Origin: Candidatus Gastranaerophilales bacterium
Lineage (GTDB): Bacteria > Cyanobacteriota > Vampirovibrionia > Gastranaerophilales > Gastranaerophilaceae
Length of the DNA stretch: 12,290 nucleotides
Direction of reading: 5' to 3'
Assembly (NCBI GenBank): GCA_003150395.1
Contig: QAMI01000051.1
Coordinates: 1-12,290 of the forward strand
Shown here: positions 6,717 to 12,290 of the stretch, piece by piece
Layout: each line of letters begins with the position of its first letter
How positions within the stretch are numbered: the stretch's first letter is position 1
Translations under genes and position numbers: made by a program
The notes under the pieces: generated by a model
Told to the model about the DNA's origin: nothing
Database searches by the model: none
Seen by the model: the letters and a program-made list of their open reading frames with translations, nothing else

Positions 6717-7295
6717 ATGACCGATTTTTGCGAAAACAATTTAATAAACCCGAATTGGGCAAAACATGGCTATATTCAGGTTTATACAGGAAACGGCAAA
6801 GGGAAAACTACAGCCTCCTTAGGGCTTGCAATGCGCGCGCTCGGCCGCTGCTGGAAGGTTTTAATAATTATGTTTACTAAAGGCGGCGACGATTACGGTG
6901 AGTTGAATTCTTTTCGTAATCTTTCTCCTGAAATCTCAAAAAATCTCACCATTGTTCAGGCCGGTCTGGACAGAATTGTTTATGAAAAAAACAAAAATGC
7001 AGATGATGAGGCTGAAATTAAGAAAGGCTGGGAACTTGCCAAAAAAGCAATCCAAAATGACGAATATAACCTTATAATCCTTGATGAAGCAAACATTGCA
7101 ATAGATTTGGGGTTGATCGATTTGGACGAAGTTGTCGATGTTTTGAAAAACAAACCGGAAGATATGGAAATTGTTTTAACCGGACGAAACGCAAACGAAA
7201 AAATAATAGACTTGGCGCATCTTGTATCTGAAATTAAACCAATAAAACATTATTGGGATACTGGAATAGCTGCCCGCAAAGGAATTGAGTATTAA
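6717..7295 (+). CDS. cobO: Cob(I)alamin adenosyltransferase (CobO/BtuR type)
   Basis: This 192-residue enzyme transfers adenosyl from ATP to cob(I)alamin or corrinoid precursors to make adenosylcobalamin. The P-loop GNGKGKTT is at 25-32, the Walker-B-like LDEAN at 122-126, VLTGR at 153-157 and the family C-terminus KHYWDTGIAARKGIEY at 177-192. All expected CobO blocks are present. An AGGAAA Shine-Dalgarno lies 6 bases before the ATG. No cobalamin riboswitch is visible upstream (only 66 bases separate it from the divergent cyclo-ligase start) and no other B12 genes adjoin. A stand-alone cobO is compatible with B12 salvage rather than full synthesis in this locus. Confidence 0.94.
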   Translation: MTDFCENNLINPNWAKHGYIQVYTGNGKGKTTASLGLAMRALGRCWKVLIIMFTKGGDDYGELNSFRNLSPEISKNLTIVQAGLDRIVYEKNKNADDEAEIKKGWELAKKAIQNDEYNLIILDEANIAIDLGLIDLDEVVDVLKNKPEDMEIVLTGRNANEKIIDLAHLVSEIKPIKHYWDTGIAARKGIEY

Positions 7296-7303
7296 AACCT
7301 CCA

Positions 7304-7417
7304 CGTCATTCTGATACAAAGCGAACAGTTGAGCTAGACGAAACTTGTGAGCCTGTATCCGGAACATAGTGAAGGTGCGGCTGCGAAGAATATCCTAAAA
7401 ATATTACTAGAATGACG
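7304..7417. repeat. MITE/REP-like intergenic element with inverted ends
   Basis: The 114-bp stretch between cobO and metG begins with CGTCATTCT (7304-7312) and ends with its exact reverse complement AGAATGACG (7409-7417). Inside, GATACA (7313-7318) is complementary to TGTATC (7354-7359), and a GCGAAGAATATCC stretch resembles the inner part of dispersed GTCATTCT-ended hairpin repeats known from several genomes. It has no coding capacity I can support. Membership in a dispersed family is inferred, since only one copy is in the window. Confidence 0.55.
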
Positions 7418-7440
7418 ACATATTTATGAACGTCATTTTT
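7411..7440 (+). terminator. Possible terminator downstream of cobO
   Basis: AATGACG (7411-7417) pairs with CGTCATT (7431-7437) across a 13-base loop and runs into TTTTT. The left arm is shared with the end of the repeat element, so the element may supply termination for cobO. The long loop makes this tentative. Confidence 0.4.
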
Positions 7441-7480
7441 AACGAAAAGGACTTTTCACGTTTCACTGCTCACTTTTCAC
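7439..7480. repeat. TTTTCAC-rich repeat, upstream copy
   Basis: TTAACGAAAAGGACTTTTCA begins this stretch, followed by further TTTCAC and CTCACTTTTCAC units. An imperfect reverse-complement copy lies at 9130-9164 on the other side of metG. Confidence 0.6.
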
Positions 7481-7487
7481 TTATTCA

Positions 7488-7496
7488 TGCTACAAT
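7488..7496 (+). promoter_or_regulatory. Extended -10 promoter of metG
   Basis: TGC followed by TACAAT at 7491-7496 makes an extended -10 element. No good -35 is visible at the expected distance, where the TTTTCAC-rich repeat lies. The leader to the ATG would be about 33 bases. Confidence 0.5.
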
Positions 7497-7534
7497 ATTT
7501 TCATAAGAATTAACGAAAAGAGGGATGAAAAGTT

Positions 7535-9118
7535 ATGGAAAAATATTATTTAACAACAGCGATTGACTATGTAAATGGCGCACCGCACATTGGACATGCT
7601 TATGAAAAGATTTTGACTGATATTATTGCAAGACATTACTCTCAACGCTGCGATGATGTATTTTTCCTGACAGGAACTGACGAACACGGAATTAAAATTC
7701 AAAAAACAGCCGAAAAAAAAGGAATTACACCTAAAGAACTTTGCGATATTAATGCGCAATCCTTCAAAGATGCCTGGAAAGCTCTTGGTGTTGATTACAC
7801 AAGATTTATACGCACAACCGACGACGACCATGAAGCAATTGTTCAAAGAATTTTCAAAAAGCTTGTTGAAAAAGGCGATATTTACAAACACAAATATGAA
7901 GGACTTTACTGCTCGGGCTGCGAATGCTTTTTGAATCCCAAAGATTTAACAGAAGACGGACTTTGCCCAGACCACCTAAAAAAACCGGAAGTTGTTAGTG
8001 AAGAAAACTATTTCTTTAAATTAACAAAGTACAAAGACGCAATCGCAAAATATATTAAAGAAAATCCGGACTTTATTATTCCTCAATTCAGAGCAAATGA
8101 GGTTTTAAACCAGCTTGAAGATATTCAAGACATTTCTGTTTCACGTTCAAAAGACAATGTTCAATGGGCAATCGATGTTTTGGACGATTCTGAACAATCA
8201 ATCTATGTTTGGATTGACGCACTTTCAAACTATATTACTGCGCTCGGCTACGATGTTGAAAACCCATCGGAAAACTTCAAAAAATACTGGCCTGCTGATG
8301 TTCAGGTTATCGGGAAAGATATTTTGAAATTCCACAGCATTTACTGGCCTGCGATATTGATGGCGCTTGATTTACCGCTGCCAAAACACATTTTTGCGCA
8401 CGGCTGGATTACAATTGATGAAAGCAAAATGTCAAAATCCCTTGGGAATGTAATTTCGCCAACTTCAGTTCTTGAAAATTTTGAGCTTGATATTCCTGAC
8501 CCGTTCCGCTATTATATGGCAACTTCAGCACCTTGTGGAAAAGACGGAAACTACTCGGATGAAGATTTCAAAGAAAAAGTTAACGCACATCTGGCAAATT
8601 CTATGGGAAATCTACTTAACAGAACGCTTTCTATGCTTGTCAAATATTTTGATGGAGAAATCAAACCAGAATTTGATGTGACAGAAAAAGAAATTGTTGC
8701 AGGTTCAAAAAGCCTTCTTCAAGCTGCAAAAAACAAAATTGATTTAGTAAAAAGCCATTTTGACAACTTTGAAATCGCTGAAGCTGGAAACGAAATTATA
8801 CAACTTGTAGACATGACAAATAAATTCGTAACAGACAATGCTCCATGGACTCTTGCTAAAGAAGAAAAAATGACAGAATGCGGTCAGGTTTTGACAACTG
8901 TTCTTGAAATTATGTGTGTTGTTTCAGCCTTGATTTATCCATTCTGCCCGAACATTGCAGAACGCATGGCAGCTCAATTGTCGTTTAACCTTAAATGTGT
9001 AAATCTGGATAAATTGACATGTAAAAACCTTAAATCCGGCAAACTTATTACTAAAGAAGAAATCAAACCGGTATTTTTAAGAATGGACAGCGAATTAGCT
9101 GATAAAAGCAAAAAATAA
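7535..9118 (+). CDS. metG: Methionyl-tRNA synthetase
   Basis: This 527-residue class I synthetase charges tRNA-Met with methionine. The Rossmann active site has HIGH at 18-21 (APHIGHAYE) and KMSKS at 298-302 (DESKMSKSLGN). The connective domain keeps a single zinc knuckle, with C126 and C129 followed by C144 and H147. The helical anticodon-binding domain occupies roughly 370-500 and contains the NAPWTLAKEE motif. It ends soon afterwards, so the C-terminal Trbp111-type tRNA-binding domain of longer MetRS proteins is absent. An AGAGGGA lies about 9-11 bases before the ATG. The gene is monocistronic in appearance and flanked on both sides by inverted repeat copies. Confidence 0.97.
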   Translation: MEKYYLTTAIDYVNGAPHIGHAYEKILTDIIARHYSQRCDDVFFLTGTDEHGIKIQKTAEKKGITPKELCDINAQSFKDAWKALGVDYTRFIRTTDDDHEAIVQRIFKKLVEKGDIYKHKYEGLYCSGCECFLNPKDLTEDGLCPDHLKKPEVVSEENYFFKLTKYKDAIAKYIKENPDFIIPQFRANEVLNQLEDIQDISVSRSKDNVQWAIDVLDDSEQSIYVWIDALSNYITALGYDVENPSENFKKYWPADVQVIGKDILKFHSIYWPAILMALDLPLPKHIFAHGWITIDESKMSKSLGNVISPTSVLENFELDIPDPFRYYMATSAPCGKDGNYSDEDFKEKVNAHLANSMGNLLNRTLSMLVKYFDGEIKPEFDVTEKEIVAGSKSLLQAAKNKIDLVKSHFDNFEIAEAGNEIIQLVDMTNKFVTDNAPWTLAKEEKMTECGQVLTTVLEIMCVVSALIYPFCPNIAERMAAQLSFNLKCVNLDKLTCKNLKSGKLITKEEIKPVFLRMDSELADKSKK

Positions 9119-9129
9119 GCTGAATTCTT

Positions 9130-9164
9130 GTGAAAAAGTGAGAAGTGAAAAGCCGTTTCGTTAA
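9130..9164. repeat. TTTTCAC-rich repeat, downstream inverted copy
   Basis: GTGAAAAAGTGAGAAGTGAA and the following AAGCCGTTTCGTTAA are, on the minus strand, TTAACGAAACGG then CTTTTCAC, CTCAC and TTTTTCAC. This matches the order of units at 7439-7480 with a small internal deletion. Confidence 0.6.
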
Positions 9165-9172
9165 TAATAATT

Positions 9173-9189
9173 ATGAAAAATATTTTCAT
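9173..9189. terminator. AT-rich hairpin between convergent genes
   Basis: ATGAAAA and TTTTCAT form a 7-bp stem around ATA between the metG stop and the stop of the small minus-strand gene. On the minus strand it is followed by a T/A-rich stretch. It could be a weak bidirectional terminator. Confidence 0.3.
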
Positions 9190-9235
9190 GCACTGACTGA
9201 AATCGAGACAGGACACAAAAATTTCTCAAATGTTC

Positions 9236-9412
9236 TTAGTAGCTTCTTCTCATCAAGTCAGAAAGTTTCACTTCAGCTTTTGGCGGAATTGACGGCTTTT
9301 TAACGGCCTTTTCAACAGGAGTTTCCGTTTTAAACTGGGTCAGACCGACTTTAATGTGATCCTCACTTTTTAGCATGAAAATTTCTTTAAAAAAATTGAC
9401 TATTTCATTCAT
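9236..9412 (-). CDS. Small protein of 58 residues, unknown function
   Basis: I do not recognise this protein. It begins MNEIVNFFKEIFMLKSEDHI, continues through a Pro/Lys-rich middle (TPVEKAVKKPSIPPKAEVK, 31-49) and ends in a short basic helix, LSDLMRRSY. Support for a real gene is good for its size: an AGGAGA Shine-Dalgarno 8 bases upstream, and a 17-base-spaced promoter further upstream on the same strand. The stretch also lacks other features that would explain it. There is no signal peptide or full membrane span. The amphipathic N-terminal helix, flexible linker and C-terminal helix suggest an adaptor-like peptide, which is inference. It is convergent with metG and divergent from the HEAT-like gene. 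Confidence 0.72.
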   Translation of the reverse strand: MNEIVNFFKEIFMLKSEDHIKVGLTQFKTETPVEKAVKKPSIPPKAEVKLSDLMRRSY

Positions 9413-9448
9413 AAAAAATCTCCTAACCGCTGGGGTTTATTTAACTAT

Positions 9449-9477
9449 ATAATACATTAAAACGATTTGACGTGCAA
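9449..9477 (-). promoter_or_regulatory. Promoter of the 58-residue small gene
   Basis: On the minus strand, TTGCAC (9477-9472) and TATTAT (9454-9449) are separated by exactly 17 bases. This places a leader of roughly 30 bases before the ATG at 9412. Confidence 0.6.
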
Positions 9478-9504
9478 ATTTCATTATACTTTATGTTATA
9501 TTAT

Positions 9505-9518
9505 TGATACAAAGCGAA
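9505..9518 (+). repeat. 14-base repeat shared with the element at 7312
   Basis: TGATACAAAGCGAA here is identical to 7312-7325 inside the MITE-like element. It lies just before the HEAT-like gene and may be a fragment of the same repeat family. Confidence 0.4.
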
Positions 9519-9557
9519 GTTTTATAATATTTGAATTATTATTTTACGAGGGAAATA

Positions 9558-10277
9558 ATGACGGCTGACATTGAGGGTTACTACAAAAATCCACAGGAAA
9601 ATTTTAAACATGCTTATGACTTGATAATTAATACCCAGAGTCATAGCGAGCTTATAAGCATGCTTAAAACCGGTAATATTGTTCAAAAACAGCTCGCAGC
9701 GTTAAAACTCGACAAGGTTACAAACCAAGAAGAAGCTCAAATTTTAATAGACAACCTGACCGGTCAAGACGGAAAAATCAGGGAGGCTGTTTCCTTAAAA
9801 ATATCTGAACTTATGCAAAATAAGACGATTTCGGAGCTTTTTCAACCTGAAAAAAATTTAGACACCTTTCTTGATGCAATAATCGATATTAACGGAAACA
9901 TTTGCAGGAACATAATTTCAGCATTATCAAACTTGAAATATAATAAAAAGTTTTGTGAAATATTCACATTAGAACTTTTGAAACGTACACTAAAACTGGC
10001 AGAATACATTCAAAAGTTTGATTTTCAGGAAGGCAAATATAAGGTTAACAAAGAAGTTTTCAAGCTATACTGGTACCTGGAAACAATTTCTCAGTTTGCC
10101 GAATTTGTTGAAGAAACACTGTTAAAGGAAATTTTAAATATAACAAAATCCATAAACGAATACACGATAAGAGAAAAGACAGCTAAAATTCTTACACGCA
10201 CTTTCAAAGACGAAGAATTCGCTAAAATGCGAGAACTGTTAAAAAATGATACAAACTATTACGTAAGACGATTTTAG
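9558..10277 (+). CDS. HEAT-repeat-like helical protein
   Basis: This 239-residue all-helical cytoplasmic protein has repeated helix pairs of the HEAT type. The clearest are at about 30-55 (LISMLKTGNIVQKQLAALKL), 56-87 (EEAQILIDNL then IREAVSLKISELM) and 102-127 (FLDAIIDINGNICRNIISAL). The C-terminal part at about 200-239 contains EYTIREKTAKIL and ends with NDTNYYVRRF. HEAT proteins usually act as binding scaffolds; no catalytic motif is visible and the partner is unknown. The ATG at 9558 is preceded by GAGGGA 4 bases upstream and is preferred over the TTG at 9531. It diverges from the 58-residue gene. No strong terminator follows. Confidence 0.8.
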   Translation: MTADIEGYYKNPQENFKHAYDLIINTQSHSELISMLKTGNIVQKQLAALKLDKVTNQEEAQILIDNLTGQDGKIREAVSLKISELMQNKTISELFQPEKNLDTFLDAIIDINGNICRNIISALSNLKYNKKFCEIFTLELLKRTLKLAEYIQKFDFQEGKYKVNKEVFKLYWYLETISQFAEFVEETLLKEILNITKSINEYTIREKTAKILTRTFKDEEFAKMRELLKNDTNYYVRRF

Positions 10278-10338
10278 TTATATAATATAAAAAAAGCGCA
10301 CATTATATTAAGATATATTACGACTTTTTACATTTGGC

Positions 10339-10403
10339 AACTATTTTTAGCAATTTTTGATAGAAGGTATTTTTTATATATATACAAGAGTTGCAAAATA
10401 GTT
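10339..10403. promoter_or_regulatory. Inverted repeat flanking the RHH promoter, possible operator
   Basis: AACTATTTT (10339-10347) and its exact reverse complement AAAATAGTT (10395-10403) bracket the predicted promoter of the ribbon-helix-helix gene. Such small RHH proteins commonly autoregulate through paired sites, so this is a plausible operator; the role is inferred. Confidence 0.45.
10357..10386 (+). promoter_or_regulatory. Promoter of the RHH gene pair
   Basis: TTGATA at 10357-10362 is followed by TATATA (16-base spacer) or TATACA (18-base spacer). It lies between the two arms of the inverted repeat. A strong AAGGAG Shine-Dalgarno follows, 6 bases before the ATG. Confidence 0.5.
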
Positions 10404-10433
10404 ATCAGATGGGAAATTTAAAAGGAGATTATT

Positions 10434-10622
10434 ATGGCAAGAGTACTTATTTCAATGCCGGAAAAATTTTTAGACGAGATTGACAGTCTTGCTCTTAATG
10501 AAAACCGTTCAAGATCAGAATTGATTAGGGAAGCTCTAAGAACATATATGTATCGCAACCAGGTGCGAAATACAAAAAGAGCCGAAAGAAATGCCGAATT
10601 GCTTGATAGTCTTCTCGGTTAA
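10434..10622 (+). CDS. Ribbon-helix-helix (CopG/ParD-like) DNA-binding protein
   Basis: This 62-residue protein is a complete RHH_1 domain plus a short tail. It has the beta strand RVLISMPEKF (3-12), helix A (LDEIDSLALNE, 13-23), the NRSRSE turn (24-29) and helix B (LIREALRTYMYRNQ, 30-43), with a charged helical tail (NTKRAERNAELLDSLL). RHH dimers insert the paired strands into the DNA major groove, typically as antitoxins or autoregulated repressors. The ATG has an AAGGAG Shine-Dalgarno 6 bases upstream. It is followed after 46 bases by a second small gene that aligns with it without gaps. No recognisable toxin is adjacent. Confidence 0.9.
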   Translation: MARVLISMPEKFLDEIDSLALNENRSRSELIREALRTYMYRNQVRNTKRAERNAELLDSLLG

Positions 10623-10668
10623 CAAATTTAAGGGAAAAATTATCAGATAAATACGATTGGGGGAAAAT

Positions 10669-10842
10669 ATGGAAAACTTAGAAAAAGATTACACAATGTC
10701 GTCATTAGATGAGTATTTTAACTTGTTGGATCAAGAAAATACAAAACGTTCTCAAATGATAGCTAAATCATTAACAAAATATTTGAAAAAATCTCAAGAA
10801 TACGGAAAATTTGATGAGCTAAAATCAATTCAAGCTCAATAG
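10669..10842 (+). CDS. Small protein resembling a divergent second RHH copy
   Basis: This 57-residue protein aligns from residue 1 without gaps to the preceding RHH protein. Between residues 13 and 43 I count 12 identities in 31 positions (L13 D14 E15 L19 E23 N24 R27 S28 I31 L35 Y38 Q43). The helix A, turn and helix B pattern is preserved (LDEYFNLLDQENTKRSQMIAKSLTKYL). The N-terminal strand is different (NLEKDYTMSS), so DNA contact by the strand may be changed or lost. The ATG at 10669 is chosen over the TTG at 10657 because GGGGGA lies 4 bases before it. It is probably co-transcribed with the first gene. Function unknown; hetero-dimerisation with its neighbour is a hypothesis. Confidence 0.75.
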   Translation: MENLEKDYTMSSLDEYFNLLDQENTKRSQMIAKSLTKYLKKSQEYGKFDELKSIQAQ

Positions 10843-10862
10843 TTGAAAATTAAAAAAGCTGA

Positions 10863-10888
10863 AACGACCTGCATAAATGCAGGTCGTT
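10863..10888. terminator. Strong hairpin between convergent genes, probable bidirectional terminator
   Basis: AACGACCTGCA and TGCAGGTCGTT form a perfect 11-bp stem around TAAA, 20 bases after the second RHH-like gene and 19 bases past the stop of the minus-strand gene. There is no T run on the plus side. On the minus side a TTTTTT follows after a short gap, so it fits the minus-strand gene better. Confidence 0.55.
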
Positions 10889-10907
10889 GTGATTAATGAA
10901 ATCGTTT

Positions 10908-11270
10908 TTATTTGAACATATCTAAAAGCGATTCTCCACGCTTAATAAGCTCATGCGTTATTAACTTGAATGTCCTCATATCGTAAGGTAAAATACCATC
11001 AGCAAGTTTAATGCGGCTTTTTAAACCGTTCTTTGCTCTTGAATTTGCAAATTCGGCAAAAGTTTCTTTCGGGATTACAACGGCACCGGAAGGTAATCGC
11101 ACAGGTTCATTATTAATTGTAACGATATCAATATTAGTATATCTTTTACCTGCCCTAAAATTTTTGACTTGTTGAAATTCCGTAGAATTCAAACTTTGCT
11201 TAAATTTGAACAAAGTTTTGGGTGATAATTTACCATTAAAGGATGTTTGGTTATCTAAGCTTACTTGCAT
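10908..11270 (-). CDS. Conserved-looking 120-residue protein of unknown function
   Basis: I do not recognise a named family. The protein starts MQVSLDNQTSFNGKLSPKTL. It has a basic helical region (FKFKQSLNSTEFQQVKNFRAGKRY, 21-44), a beta-rich middle (TNIDIVTINNEPVRLPSGAVVIP, 45-67) and a C-terminal helix ending ELIKRGESLLDMFK. There is no signal peptide or membrane segment. A clear AGGAGA Shine-Dalgarno sits 6 bases before the ATG. It lies downstream of tuf on the same strand, but the strong terminator at 11346-11378 separates them, so it is likely its own unit. Length, start signal and composition support a real gene; function is not inferable. Confidence 0.8.
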   Translation of the reverse strand: MQVSLDNQTSFNGKLSPKTLFKFKQSLNSTEFQQVKNFRAGKRYTNIDIVTINNEPVRLPSGAVVIPKETFAEFANSRAKNGLKSRIKLADGILPYDMRTFKLITHELIKRGESLLDMFK

Positions 11271-11345
11271 ATTTATCTCCTATTTTAATTCTTTATAAAA
11301 ACGAAAATTTATTTTTTTGCTAGCTATTCAGTCTAAATTTAATAT

Positions 11346-11378
11346 AAAAAGAGCCTGCTAAGATAGCAGGCTCTTTTT
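11346..11378 (-). terminator. Rho-independent terminator of tuf
   Basis: A perfect 15-bp stem, AAAAAGAGCCTGCTA with TAGCAGGCTCTTTTT, encloses a 3-base loop and is symmetric in its A and T runs. It lies 24 bases past the tuf stop on the minus strand. Confidence 0.92.
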
Positions 11379-11402
11379 AAGATTTTTCGTATTGTTTAAA
11401 AA

Positions 11403-12290
11403 TTATTCAATAATTTTGTCAACAACACCGGCACCAACAGTACGTCCGCCTTCACGGATAGCGAATCTCATACCTTCTTCAATAGCAACCGGAGCGATAA
11501 GTTCAACTTCCATTACAACGTTGTCGCCAGGCATAACCATTTGACCGTCGAATTTAATTGAACCAGTTACGTCAGTTGTTCTGATATAGAACTGAGGTCT
11601 GTATCCAGGGAAGAAAGGAGTGTGACGTCCGCCTTCTTCTTTTGTCAAAACGTAAACGTTAGCTGTAAATTTAGTATGCGGATGAATTGTTCCTGGTTTA
11701 GCAAGAACCTGACCGCGTTGAATTTCAGTTTTATCAACACCACGGAGCAAAGCACCAATGTTATCACCAGCTTGACCTTGGTCAAGTTGTTTTCTGAACA
11801 TTTCAACACCTGTAACAGTAGTTTTCTTAGTTTCGCCAAGACCAACTAATTCAACTTCATCACCTACTTTAACAATACCACGTTCTACACGGCCTGTAGC
11901 AACAGTACCGCGGCCTGTGATTGAGAATACGTCTTCAACAGGCATCAAGAACGGTTTGTCTAAGTCACGTTCCGGAGTCGGGAAGTAAGAATCGATAGCA
12001 TCCATCAATTCCCAAATTTTATCAACCCATTTATCTGCGCCACGAGCAATAGTCGGGTTAGCTTGAGCTGCTTCAAGAGCTTTCAAAGCAGAACCGTGGA
12101 TGAACGGGATATTGTCGCCGTCGAATTCGTATGAAGAAAGAAGTTCACGAACTTCCATTTCAACCAATTCCAACAATTCCGGATCATCAACCATATCGCA
12201 TTTGTTAAGGAATACAACCAAGTTCGGAACGCCAACCTGTCTAGCTAACAGGATGTGTTCACGAGTTTGAGGCATAGCACCGTCAGTTGC
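11403..12290 (-). CDS. tuf: Elongation factor Tu, C-terminal part (gene runs off the window)
   Basis: The last 295 residues of EF-Tu, the GTPase that delivers aminoacyl-tRNA to the ribosome. The reading frame stays open through the window edge at 12290 (ATDGA before MPQTREHILLARQVG), so the true start and the P-loop lie outside. Visible marks are the G4 motif NKCD, the G5 region GSALKAL, domain 2 (VEDVFSITGRGTVATGRVERG) and domain 3 (EGGRHTPFFPGYRPQFYIRTTDVTG), ending AIREGGRTVGAGVVDKIIE. An insert NPTIARGADKW at 12027-12059 distinguishes it from E. coli EF-Tu and matches the cyanobacterial form. A strong terminator follows the stop, so nothing downstream is in its operon. Confidence 0.98.
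   Translation of the reverse strand, partial: ATDGAMPQTREHILLARQVGVPNLVVFLNKCDMVDDPELLELVEMEVRELLSSYEFDGDNIPFIHGSALKALEAAQANPTIARGADKWVDKIWELMDAIDSYFPTPERDLDKPFLMPVEDVFSITGRGTVATGRVERGIVKVGDEVELVGLGETKKTTVTGVEMFRKQLDQGQAGDNIGALLRGVDKTEIQRGQVLAKPGTIHPHTKFTANVYVLTKEEGGRHTPFFPGYRPQFYIRTTDVTGSIKFDGQMVMPGDNVVMEVELIAPVAIEEGMRFAIREGGRTVGAGVVDKIIE

Noticed and set aside
7550..7891. Minus-strand open frame inside metG
   Set aside because: It lies over the HIGH-motif region of metG and has no ribosome-binding site or family features.
10434..10842. Classical toxin-antitoxin operon
   Set aside because: The first gene looks like an RHH antitoxin, but the second is not a RelE, MazF, VapC or Fic-type toxin; it resembles the first gene.

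Overview
The window is AT-rich bacterial chromosome using the standard code. It most likely comes from a non-photosynthetic relative of cyanobacteria (Melainabacteria/Vampirovibrionia, perhaps a gut Gastranaerophilales member). Three observations support this: the EF-Tu fragment carries the roughly ten-residue insert (NPTIARGADKW) I know from cyanobacterial EF-Tu; a DUF3326-type protein, otherwise typical of cyanobacteria and plastid lineages, is present; and the cell-wall amidase has AMIN domains ahead of the catalytic domain. The placement is inference from family knowledge, not a database result. No phage, transposase, CRISPR array, tRNA or rRNA was seen.

Layout. 1-2340: a stand-alone LuxR/NarL-type DNA-binding protein, then a secreted AMIN-amidase with a good sigma70-type promoter. 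2310-3128: glutamate racemase murI, overlapping the amidase end and lacking an in-frame ATG. 3231-3620: a small coiled-coil protein ending in a strong terminator. 3673-4644: DUF3326 protein, apparently leaderless. 4758-5372: clpP with promoter, Shine-Dalgarno and terminator. 5493-6032: a Gln/Met-rich coiled-coil protein with terminator. 6141-6650 (minus) and 6717-7295 (plus): divergent 5-formyltetrahydrofolate cyclo-ligase and cob(I)alamin adenosyltransferase. 7304-7417: a repeat-like element with inverted ends. 7535-9118: metG, flanked by inverted copies of a TTTTCAC-rich repeat. 9236-9412 (minus): a 58-residue small gene. 9558-10277: a HEAT-like protein diverging from it. 10434-10839: two adjacent small genes that look like tandem ribbon-helix-helix homologues. 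10908-11270 (minus): a 120-residue unknown. 11403-12290 (minus): the C-terminal three quarters of tuf.

How it fits together. Most genes are housekeeping and appear to be separate transcription units, each with its own promoter and/or terminator. The amidase and murI form a cell-wall pair (peptidoglycan cleavage and D-glutamate supply). The cyclo-ligase, cobalamin adenosyltransferase and MetRS sit near each other around one-carbon, B12 and methionine metabolism, but are not one operon. The parts most worth a second look are the tandem RHH pair with an inverted repeat around its promoter, the murI start, the repeats around metG and the small uncharacterised proteins.
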